Shown one piece after another: positions 44,487 to 54,800 of a stretch of 64,000 nucleotides of DNA (position 1 is its first letter; each line of letters starts with the position of its first letter). Source of the stretch: Fodinibius salsisoli (lineage in GTDB: Bacteria > Bacteroidota > Rhodothermia > Balneolales > Balneolaceae); NCBI RefSeq assembly GCF_026229185.1, contig NZ_JAGGJA010000001.1:248001-312000 (forward strand). Direction: 5' to 3'. Below the pieces are notes generated by a model, which ran no database searches, was not told where the DNA came from, and saw only the letters and a program-made list of their open reading frames with translations. The translations under genes and the position numbers were made by a program.

Positions 44487-45132
44487 TATGAAATTTTAAG
44501 TGGTTAATAATTTGAGTTTACCCATTTCTGTTACAGAGACCCTTCTAAAAACTATCGTATCTTGTCACTCCGGACCCTGAATAGGCCGGGAGAGGTTTTT
44601 TTAGAGTCTGATTTACCTTGGCAACCTTTCTAAAGGAGAATATGACAAGCCCGGTTTTATAAAGGCCTCTTACAGTAAAGAATAGATTCTTTTTTAGTAG
44701 CACCGTTGAGTATTTATCTGCTCCTAAAAATTAGGAAGCCCTAACATATATAACCTCAAAGACGGAAGTGTTAAGGAACTTTTAAGACTTTGTGATGGTA
44801 TTATTTTCGACTAATAAACAGATCAGCTTTTATGATGCCTTAAGCTTTTTCTTTAGAATCAAAGGGTTAGTTATAGATGACTTTTTATAGAAAGGGAGTT
44901 CTTGAGTATAGTCTTTTTGGGATGCAGGATTTGAGGATCTGCTGCTTGTCTGGGTGTAGCCATTTGACTGGGATATAGAACTGCTCGGCAATGGCTTCAA
45001 TGAGCTCCACATTATCTTTCAGATGGGACCCTCAAATAAGATCCCCTTAAATTATCACTACCCTGAAACAAAAAAGCCCGGCACTTTTAAAGTGCCGGGC
45101 TTTTTTAATCAATACGTATTACCATTTATCCG
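44487..45132. other. 646-base intergenic region with a possible gene remnant
   Basis: No full gene is seen. From 45031 to about 44890 on the reverse strand a short frame reads protein-like (SHLKDNVELIEAIAEQFYIP then VKWLHPDKQQILKSCIP) with an in-frame stop just before it; it may be the decayed end of a gene. Small hairpins occur at 44722-44736 (TCCTAA/TTAGGA) and near 44570-44605, the latter followed by seven T on the forward strand. The susC promoter must lie at the low end. The terminator at 45071-45106 closes the next unit. Confidence 0.45.
45071..45106 (-). terminator. Intrinsic terminator of the giant-protein operon
   Basis: GCCCGGCAC and GTGCCGGGC pair around a TTTTAAA loop, with A- and T-tracts on either side, giving a run of six T on both strands. 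It begins 27 bases after the stop of the beta-barrel gene. It would also stop transcription coming from the other side. Confidence 0.9.
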
Positions 45133-48100
45133 TTAATAAATGCCAACAATGTTGATGAACCAGCCGCGGTCATCATAGTCCAGGTCCGTCAGCCGGTCGC
45201 TGAAGTCCGTAAAGTTATACCCTGCCCCTATATGCAGGAAATCCGTAATCCGCCGGTCAACCCCCACCAGCACCCCGCGGCGGGCATCATCGGACTCCAG
45301 GTTCTCCCGCCAGCGTCCTTCCGCCAGTGCATCCCACCGGCCCCACACCTGGTAGCGTAACTGTAGCGCTGCAAATCGGGTGGTGCTGGTAAACCACTGG
45401 TCAAAAGGCCCGGCGCTTCTATTGCGAATCTCCCCCACCCGAAGGGCGCCTTTGGCCGTCAATTCAACTCGCTGGTGCGGCCGGTAGATGGCCTCCAGTG
45501 CCCCCACCAACGATCGCTGGTCAAAGTTGCTGCCGGTTAACGCCTGCGCGTCGCTGCCCAACTGACCAACAGACTGCCGGTCATACAGGTAGGTCACCTT
45601 CCCAAGCAGTCCCCATCGGGTGCTGTTCCACGGTCGCAGCGACACCCCGAAGTTTGACTCCAAAAAGCGCGCATCCGCCACCGCCGTGGCCTTGTCATCG
45701 GTATCGGCATAATTCAGCCGCGTGGCCAGTCGCCAGGATTCATTGATCTTATGACGAATCCGCTGGGTGGTCACCAGCTGGGTCCGCTCCTCGGCGCCAA
45801 GATCCCCCCGGTATTCAAACTTGCTGCTCCAGTTGGTCTGCCCGTCCCGGGCCCCTACCGTAGCCGTCACCGACCGACGGTCTACCCGGCCACTCTGGGC
45901 TTGCAGGCGCGCCCCGCCCAGCCGAAGCCCCAGCTGCCAATGTTCGGCCGGCATAAAATCCAGCCCCAAGCTGTGCCCCAGACCCGTGTCCGATCCGGAC
46001 TGGATCTGCTGGCTCTCATGGAACACATTCAGCCGGTCGGTCGCCCGCCAGCGCTGCCCCACCGAGAATCCATCCTGCTGGGTCGGCCCAAACAGGGCGT
46101 TGCCCCGGTAGTCCGGCGACCAGCCGTACCGACCGTACACATCGTAGTTTTGGGTGATCTGGTGGCTGGCGTTGACGCTAAAAGACTCCCCGCGCCCCCC
46201 CCGGCTGTACTCTCCGCCCAGGCTCGTGCGGTCTCTCCACAGGTACCGGGCCCCGCCCGTCAGCCGGTCATTATCCCGGTAGTCGTCCCCCGACCACAGG
46301 TCGGTTTGGCCAATACCATATAGCTCAAGTCCGGCCGCCAGGCGAGCCTCATAGCCTACGGCAGCCAAGAGCGCTTCCCCTTCCGGCCCGCCCAGCGACT
46401 CACGCACCTGCCGAACCTCACCGGTCACCGTATGATGATCGTTTATCCGGTAGTCCCCAATCAACTGGGCCTGGGAACGCTCCCGGGCGGCCGTACCGGG
46501 TAGCGGTGTGCTGGTCGGCGCTCCACCGGTGGGGGCCGTTACCTGCTGGTGACTCACTTGTCCGCGAAGCTGAAGGCCCTCGCTCACCTGCCCGTCCACT
46601 TCGGCGCCCCACTCGCGGATATCATAGCCAAAGTCCCGGCGGGTCACCGAGAACCCTCCGTCCCGTTTGCTCCACCAACTGCTGATCGTCCAGGGATTTC
46701 GGTCCCAATATCCGCTGCTATCGCCCCCAAAAACCGTGCCCAGGCTGGCCTGCCCTTCCACACGGTAGGCCTGGCCAGATCGTGACCCGGCCACGCCCTC
46801 CGGAATCGTTTCCGTGAAGGTCAAACCACCGTTATCGGAGAAAAAGACCGGCGCCTGAGTCTTATCACTTTGGGCGGCCTCCATCTTCAGATAGGTCCCG
46901 CGGCCGGCCCGCAGGGTCAGGTCGCCACCAGCCAGCTGGTAAGCATCGGCGGATCCACGCCCTTCATTAACATAGGTTCCGCCCACGCCTACGTGCTCTC
47001 CAAGCCACGCTTTTCCGCGGGCACCGGCGGTAATATTATCGGCGGCCAGCCCGCTCGGGATATATTCGTAATCAATCAGCAACACATTCTGCAGGTCGGC
47101 CTGCGGGGTATCGCGTATCAGCTCCTGTCCCTGCTCCTGAACCATCTGGGCTACGGGACGCTTCAAAATAAGCCGTCCCTGCAGGTAATCAATTTCGTAG
47201 TCCACGTCTGGTTGCAAGGTCAGCTGCCGGGTGGTCTGACCGGTCGTCACATCGCGCAGCTCCACAGTTATTTGCTCGGACCCAGCCAGCACATCCGTAT
47301 GCCGCAGGTAGTAGACGCTGGCCCCGGTAGCCACAAATTCGTTGTGCCCATAGACGGTTTGTGCATCCGAGCCAAAACCGGCCAGCTGTAGTTTACTTTG
47401 TCCCCATTGGGTGGTGGCCGGCGAATTATACCGCAGGGCTCCACCATACAGTCCGCGCTGGTACCGGGCCGTTTCAGTACCGGTAAACCGGGTCGAGTAA
47501 TTGCCCCAAAGCGCCTCACTTTTATCCCAGTTCACCCGCACGTAGAACTTCCCCTGAGAATTAATATCCCGGTGGGTGCTTCCATCATCGCCGTATACCG
47601 GGTAATACCGGTCGGGGTCAATCCGACGGAACAGATCCTGCGGGTTTTTGCCAAAAAAGCCATCAAACATATGCTGCAGCTCCTCCTCCCGGGTATCGGC
47701 CTGGGCGGTAATTAAATACTTACCCTTCACTTTTGCTTTCAGATAGAAGGCCATTCGTCCTTCCACCAACAGATCCTCCTGGAAGTTTTCGCTGCCTTCA
47801 ATGGGTTCCAAATTGCCATGCAGGCCGTTCTTGGAGGCCGTCACGTCGGCAATACCCACCATAAAAAAGTGGCTCCGGGAGGCCTGCACCTGCAGCGTCC
47901 GTTTGATAGGTTCTCCGGATCCGGTCAGCTGGATCTCAAACTGGTGGGACCCGGCCGGCAACAGGTACTCGGCCACAAACCGCTGGTCGCGGTCGACCGG
48001 AATAGATCGTCCATTGATGGTTACCTGGTTGACCGCAATCGGAATATTCTGCCCCTGCACCCGAATCGCCGATCCGACAATCGGGATGTTTTGGATGCGA

Positions 48101-48813
48101 AGATTACTGCGACCAAACACGCTCTCGGTGGCCGCAGCCTGCCCGGAAGCATTCCCTTCTGAGGAGGTTTCGGACCCATCGTAGGCCCGCTGATTGCCAG
48201 ATCCTGTCTGGCTGTTCATTTGGTTGCCGGTGCGGCGCTGCTGCATCTGTTGCGGGGACAGCAGTTCAATACTCCGGGGATAGGTTTCATCCATCTGCCC
48301 GCCCGGACCATATACGCGCATCACATACAGCAAAGAACCACCCTGCTGGAGCCCATGGCCGTCCGGCAGCTGGCCTTCCCACGGAATCTCCATCGACAAA
48401 CCGGGCTCGACCGGCAGGGTCACCAACGGATTATTCAGGGTTTCATCGCGGCCGCGGTAAATCAATAGTTCCGCCCGCTGGATAAAGGGCGCATAGTTCG
48501 CATAGCCCCGGAAGGTGATCGGCTCGGTCAGCTGCTGGCCCTGCAGAGCTGCCACCGAGGTCCCAGATACATTCAGCACTGGGTCCCCCATGGACGGATC
48601 TTCGGTGGCCCAGATGCGCCCGCCGCCCGGCAGGTTCACAAACCAGCGACCTCCCTGAGAGGCCGTCAGGGTTGTATCCGATGGGGCCAGACTGCCAGAG
48701 GCCTGCCCGGAGGCCCCGGAAGGCCATAGCATCAGCCAAACGCCGATGCACACACAGGCTGCTGCTCTCGTTATGATGCCGGCTCGCTTATAATAGTGTG
48801 TAGTCGTATGCAT
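45133..48813 (-). CDS. Large predicted outer-membrane beta-barrel protein, partner of the giant DUF11 protein
   Basis: From ATG 48813 the protein is about 1226 residues (48834 is an alternative ATG, and a TTG at 48843 is also in frame). A signal peptide ends near SGASGQ. The N-terminal 600 residues look like beta-sandwich domains, including INGRSIPVDRDQRFVAEYLLPAG. A VELRDVTTGQ...LQPDVDYEIDYLQGRLIL segment follows, recalling the DY-x-IDY-x-x-G motif of large Bacteroidota outer-membrane proteins. The last 600 residues are strings of short strands rich in Arg, Tyr and Gly, ending in WFINIVGIY, a C-terminal aromatic as barrels have. It is 62 bases after the giant gene and shares its high GC. I infer it anchors or exports the giant protein. 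No known name is assigned. Confidence 0.75.
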   Translation of the reverse strand: MHTTTHYYKRAGIITRAAACVCIGVWLMLWPSGASGQASGSLAPSDTTLTASQGGRWFVNLPGGGRIWATEDPSMGDPVLNVSGTSVAALQGQQLTEPITFRGYANYAPFIQRAELLIYRGRDETLNNPLVTLPVEPGLSMEIPWEGQLPDGHGLQQGGSLLYVMRVYGPGGQMDETYPRSIELLSPQQMQQRRTGNQMNSQTGSGNQRAYDGSETSSEGNASGQAAATESVFGRSNLRIQNIPIVGSAIRVQGQNIPIAVNQVTINGRSIPVDRDQRFVAEYLLPAGSHQFEIQLTGSGEPIKRTLQVQASRSHFFMVGIADVTASKNGLHGNLEPIEGSENFQEDLLVEGRMAFYLKAKVKGKYLITAQADTREEELQHMFDGFFGKNPQDLFRRIDPDRYYPVYGDDGSTHRDINSQGKFYVRVNWDKSEALWGNYSTRFTGTETARYQRGLYGGALRYNSPATTQWGQSKLQLAGFGSDAQTVYGHNEFVATGASVYYLRHTDVLAGSEQITVELRDVTTGQTTRQLTLQPDVDYEIDYLQGRLILKRPVAQMVQEQGQELIRDTPQADLQNVLLIDYEYIPSGLAADNITAGARGKAWLGEHVGVGGTYVNEGRGSADAYQLAGGDLTLRAGRGTYLKMEAAQSDKTQAPVFFSDNGGLTFTETIPEGVAGSRSGQAYRVEGQASLGTVFGGDSSGYWDRNPWTISSWWSKRDGGFSVTRRDFGYDIREWGAEVDGQVSEGLQLRGQVSHQQVTAPTGGAPTSTPLPGTAARERSQAQLIGDYRINDHHTVTGEVRQVRESLGGPEGEALLAAVGYEARLAAGLELYGIGQTDLWSGDDYRDNDRLTGGARYLWRDRTSLGGEYSRGGRGESFSVNASHQITQNYDVYGRYGWSPDYRGNALFGPTQQDGFSVGQRWRATDRLNVFHESQQIQSGSDTGLGHSLGLDFMPAEHWQLGLRLGGARLQAQSGRVDRRSVTATVGARDGQTNWSSKFEYRGDLGAEERTQLVTTQRIRHKINESWRLATRLNYADTDDKATAVADARFLESNFGVSLRPWNSTRWGLLGKVTYLYDRQSVGQLGSDAQALTGSNFDQRSLVGALEAIYRPHQRVELTAKGALRVGEIRNRSAGPFDQWFTSTTRFAALQLRYQVWGRWDALAEGRWRENLESDDARRGVLVGVDRRITDFLHIGAGYNFTDFSDRLTDLDYDDRGWFINIVGIY

Positions 48814-48875
48814 AAAACGATTAAGGTCTAACATTGGAATCAAAAATCGGAGGTTGCGTCAAAAATAAACCGGCG

Positions 48876-51800
48876 TTAGTCGGCTTGGCCGGAGGCGCTG
48901 CCCGCGGTGCGTAGCACACCCGTTGGGGGATTCCCCAACAACGGGCTATCCCGGCGGCCTTCCAGCAGCCGCAAGGCTTTCTGCAGCAGCGGGCGGTATC
49001 GCTCGTCGCCGGCCAGCCGGACATCATCAGCCTGCCCCACTAGAATAAGATTATCATCAGGTGTATAGCTGATTCTCACTGGCCCGGAACTCGCCCCGGA
49101 AGCTGCGATACGATATCGGTCAGTCGACAGTCCGGACTCAGCCAAGGTCTGTTGCAGGGTTTCTTTCCGACGCTCATTAAGCCCGGCATCACTTGAAGCA
49201 GGAATCCCGAACCTCACAGTGACATCGGAATACTCGGCCAAGGCCAAGCTAATGCGTTGCACTATGTACTCGCTTACGAAGTTCAGCTCCGCCGATCCCG
49301 CCGGGAAGTGCAGCCGCGTCGGCACCGCGTTATGACGGAAGTCAAATACGTAATCCCAGGCCCGCGGCTCCGGATCAACCTGCAAGTCTTCGATTTGGGG
49401 CAGGAGCATGGCAGCTGAGTCTCCGGGCTGCAGGGTAAAGCTGGTCCGACGATTTTGAGCTTTATCCAGTACATCTTTTTCTTCAACAGCCGGATTATCG
49501 TAGCTGGCGCCCGTATAGGTTATACGCTCCGCCGGCACGCCTGCTTCTTTAAGATAGGCTGCGATAGCCTCTGCCCGGCGTTCTGACAGATCCTGATTAT
49601 AATCGTGGCCCAGGTCGTGGTCGGTATGCCCCGCTATTTGGAGGGTACACTCCGGGCGGTCGGCCAAGAACACCGCCAACTGATCCAACAGCTGTGCTGA
49701 GGTGGAAATAATGGTCGCCTGGTCCGTCTCAAAATGGACGGCCTTGGGCAGTACTTCGGCTCCCGCACACGGAGGAGGTGGAACCGGAGCAGGCGGGGTA
49801 ACAGTATCGGCTGTAGCTACGGCGCGCACCCGGTCCTTGTTATTATCCGGCGCAGGATCAGGTTGCTCTGCCCAAGCTGTGGCCGTATTGGTGAATGCGC
49901 CAGCGGTATCAATGCGGACCTTCACCATCAGCTGCCGCTGCTGGCCGGGCGCCAGCGGCCCCGGAAGGACGCAGGGCAAGGTATCGCAGCCGGCCCCGCG
50001 CACATCGGTCATCTTCAGATTATCGGACCGGTCGCTCAGGCGAATGCCCTCAGCCACGGTCGGCCCGTCGTTGGCCACCGTCAGCCGGTAAGTGACCTGC
50101 TGGCCTGGGTGATACGAACTGTCGGCCACCAGAGTCTTGGTAATCGACACATCCGCTGAGGGCCACCAGATCCCAAAATCAAAGCGCACGGGAAGCCCCT
50201 GCGTCACCCGGCGTACCAGCGGATTTTCAGTGGTATAAGTGCTGCTTCGTGGCAGGGAGGATCCGTCCACCTTGACCACATAGTTGCGGCCCCGGCGCCA
50301 GCTATCCACCTGAATTGCCTCGATATGGTAGCGGCCGTAGCCGTCGGTCTCAATCATCAGCCCACGGGGGGTCGCCAGCCGGGCACCCGGCAGTCCCCAG
50401 TCGCTGTAGCCGGCATTGCTTATCCGGTAGATCAACTCGTACTCCCCGTTATCTAATTCATTCAGGGTTCGCTCAACTTCCAGACGTTGGCTGTTAGCTC
50501 CCCGTTTCAGCGCTCCTTTCGGATCGCGGCTGATTACCCCGGAACCATCCATCCGTAACTGAGTGCCTTCGTCGCTGGTCAGGCTGAAATCTCCGGTCAA
50601 ATCAGGGGTGCGCAGTCGCTGGCGAATCACAATTTCGGCCGGTTCTGCCCCCACTGATTCCCGACCGCCCAGATCGCCCAGCTCCAATCCTTTCAGCAGT
50701 GGTGCACTGCCGTCGGGGACGGCCTCAGGGCCCGTTCCTCGGTCAATGGCGGTGCTGCCCGGCACGTAGGCATCCGGTGTGAAACCGCCCTGTGCGTGCA
50801 GATCCGTAGCGGTCGCCTTATCCTGCCAGCCGTCGCGATCGTGGTCGCGGAAAACCGTACCAAGCACGCGTGTCTCATCCATCATCGGATCCCCTTCCAG
50901 CATAACAGAGGCTTCATCTTCCCCGCTCACAGGAGAGCCATTCCGCGCGGCATAAGCCACATTGCGCAGCGCCCCGGGCAGGGCCGTCGCGCCCACCCGC
51001 ATCACGTAGCTGACGGTGGCTTGTCCACCCGCGGGTACATCTATTTGACCGATCCTCAGGGGACGGAGCCCTTCCACCAGCCCCGCATTATCCATGTCGG
51101 TAACCCCCAGGCTCTGCTCCACATAGGAGAGCCCCGGGGGCGGAGTATCGACCAGCTGCACGCCCTTCACCGGCACCTCCGAGAGATTATCAATAGTAAC
51201 CGTATAGGGGACAAAGCCGCCTGCCCGGGCCGTCAGGTTCTGGGCCTGTTTGGTGATGCGAAGCTCGGGAGCCTGAGCCGTCGCACTCACCGCATCATTG
51301 TTATTCTCCAAATCCGTATCCTCTTCGGCCCCATTTGCGGATGCGGTGTTATCAAAGGAACCAGCGGCCTGGATGGTGGCCAGTACCGTGATATTTGCTT
51401 GATCTTCTGCTGGCAAAGAGGGTATCGTACAGGGGAAGCTACTGCAGCCCGCCCCGCTGGCCTCATCAATCCTCAGATTCGTCGGAGTGTCTTCCACCAC
51501 CACCCCCGTGGCCTCGGAGGGACCATTATTAGTGACCGTAATCACATACTCCAGCTGCTGGCCCGCCACATATGGACCTTCGGTCTCCAGGGTCTTTTTA
51601 ACGGAGACGTCCGTTAACTTTTGAGCCGTCCCACTGTTATTTTGATCATCGTCCGTATTGTTGGTGAGTTCTGGATCCTCGATGCTTTCACTTTCAGCGG
51701 TTGCGATATTATCAAATTGTCCTCCTCCATCAATGGTAGCCGTCACATCGATCGTTGTTTGTGCACCGACGGCCAGCGACGAAATAGTACAAGGTAATTC

Positions 51801-54800
51801 GGAGCAAGCTCCTACTACGCCGGTAATAGTCAAATTTTGGGGCGTATCCGTTATCTCAACATCCCTTGCAACGGAAGGTCCCTCATTATCTACAACTAAT
51901 CTATAGGATACTTCCTGGCCTGCTTTGTAAGGGCCTGCGGTTTGAAGGGATTTCGCTATCGAGACATCTGCGAGGGTATTAGCCGTTCCTCCATCGCTGT
52001 CCGTATTATCCGAATTATCGCCATCATTTTCTGACGGGGTCGCCGTAGCCGTGTTATTAAAATCACCAGAGGCATCAATCGTTGCTGTAACGTTAATAGA
52101 AGTTTGTCCCCCAGCGGACAGTGAAGGGATGGTACAGGGAAAGCTGCTACAGTCGGTGCCACTGACTCCCACAATGGTAAGATTTTCAGGCGTATCGGTT
52201 ATAACGATATCCGTCGCTTCCGAGGGGCCATCATTGGCTATAAACAAGGTGTATCTCACTTTTTGATCGACCTTATACGGACCACTTGTGCTTAAGATCT
52301 TATCCAGGGAAACATCCACCGAAGCATTTGCTGACCCACCGTTTTCCGGATCATCATCGGTATTATCCGATGGATTCGGATCATCCACCGATGAGGTAAC
52401 GGTGACGGAATTATTAAATGCACCCTCTTCATCAATGGTTGCCGTTATGGTAACGGTTGTTTGCCCGTCGGCTGCCAAAGAGGTTATGGTACAGGGGAAG
52501 TTGCTGCAACCGGCCCCGCTCACATTAGTGATGGTCAAATTCGTGGGTGATTCCGTTATTTCTATCTCCTTTACCGCCGATGGACCATCATTCGATACGA
52601 CAAGCTCATATTCTATCTGTTGGCCGGCACTATAAGGGCCTGTGGTTATAAGCGTCTTATTTACGGACAGATCGGCCGAAGCATTTGCTGATCCTCCATT
52701 TTCCGGGTCACCATCAGTATTATCCGATGGATCCGGATCATCTTCGGTCGGGGTAGCCGTTGCTTTGTTGTCAAAAGCGCCGGATTCTTCTATTGTGGCC
52801 ATAACGGTCACCTGTCTCTCTTCACCATCCGGAATGGAAGCGATCGTGCACGGCAGCGTGGTACAAGCGCCGCTGACATTGTCGATACTCAGATTCGTCG
52901 GCGTATCCTCCACCAAGACACCGGTGGCTTCAGAGGGACCGCTATTGGAAATTGTCAGGGTATATTCTATTTGCTGGCCATCAACATACGGCGCCGGGGT
53001 AACCAACGTTTTCGTCAGGGCAACATCGGCAGATTGTTGCCCGCTGTCTCCATCCCTTCCGGTGTTATTTTCCGGATTAGGGTCGTCTTCGTTCGGTGTG
53101 GCCGTAGCAGTATTACCAAACGAACCGGCACTATTGATCGTGGCGGTTACCGTAATAGACGTTTCATTTCCGGAAGCCAGCGATGGAATGGTACAAGGGA
53201 AGCTGCTACATCCACTGCCACTAACATTGGTAATCGTCAGATTCGTCGGCGTGTCCGTCACCTCAATGCCCGTAGCCTCGGAGGGACCGTTGTTATTAAT
53301 CGCGATGGTATAGTCCACCTGCTGACCTGCCGCATAAGGGCCACCCGTATTCAGGGTTTTGGTTACAGCAACATCCGCAGACGGGTTCGGATTGGGCGTA
53401 GATCCGCCTGTATTATCATTCGGATCCGGATCGGGGGTATCACTGTCAACGGTAGTGGTATTCGCGTAGTCCCCGTCATCCAGCACGGTTGCGGTCAGAT
53501 CCAGGCTTGCATTAGCGCCATCGGCTAAACTGCCGACGGTCCATATGCCCGAGCTCTCATCATAGCTGCCGGCCGTAGCTTGTGCACCCACAAAATCATA
53601 ACCGCTGGGCAGCTGGTCGGTTACCGTTACTCCTGTGGCCTCTGATGGTCCGGCATTGGATATTGACAACGTAAAGGTGACTTGCTTACCTACATCAGGA
53701 GTTGCATTATCAACAGACTTGCTCATCGAAAGATCGGCCGAAGCATCAGCAGAACCTCCGTTCTCCGTATCATCCGTATTATTCGACGGTTCGGAATCCT
53801 CCTCAGCAGGCGTTACCGTAACCGTGTTGTCGAATGCCCCCGGACTATCAATCGTGGCCATGACCGTTACACTGGTTTTTGCACCGGAGGCCAGGGAAGC
53901 AATGGTACAGGGCAGGGTAGTACAAGCTCCACTGACGTTGTCTATGCTCAGGTTCGTCGGGGTATCTGTTACTTCGATATTGGTTGCTTCCGAGGGCCCA
54001 TCGTTGGAAATGTCCAGCGTGTACCGTACCTGTTGACCATCAACATACGAGCCAGGCGTATCCAGTGTTTTATCCACAGAAACATCTACCAGGGCTGAGC
54101 CACTGCTTCCATCGTTGTCGGTGTTATTTTCCGGAGTCGGATCATCCTGTGCGGCATTGATGGTCGCCGTATTATCAAACGATCCCGGGGTATCGATGGT
54201 AGCCAGAAGCGTAATTTCTCTCTGGTCGCTGGCAGGTATCGAAGACAGGTCGCATGGCAGGCTGGAACAGGCCCCGCTCACATTGTTTACGGTAAGGTTT
54301 GTGGGCGTATCGATGACCAGCGCGCCCGTTGCCTCCGATGGACCGGCGTTGGAAACGGTAATCGTATATTGAACCTCCTCCCCATCCACATAGGGACCCG
54401 GGGTATCCAATGTTTTGGTCAGCGACAAATCAGCCAACAGATCACCACTGTCACCATCACTTCCGGTGTTGTTTCCAGGATTGGGATCATTTTCACTGGG
54501 CGTAGCGGTAGCCGTATTCCTAAATGAACCGGCCTCATCTATCGTAGCTTGTACCGTCATAGTCGTCTCATCGCCTGAAGCCAGCGACGGAATTGTACAC
54601 GGCAGTGTGGTACAGGCACCACTGACATTGTCAATAATGATGTTCGTCGGGGTATCCGTTACGTTAATGCTGGTTGCCTCCGACGGGCCCGCATTGGAAA
54701 TCAGAATCTCAAAGGTAACCGTTTCGCCAGCATTGTAGGGACCATCGGTAACGAGGGTCTTCGTCAGAGCGACATCCGCTGAAGGATCGGCTGATCCACC

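Noticed and set aside
45751-46323. Forward-strand frame of 190 codons, rich in Pro, Arg and Gly.
   Set aside because: It is antisense to the high-GC barrel gene, where stop codons are rare, and has no domain.
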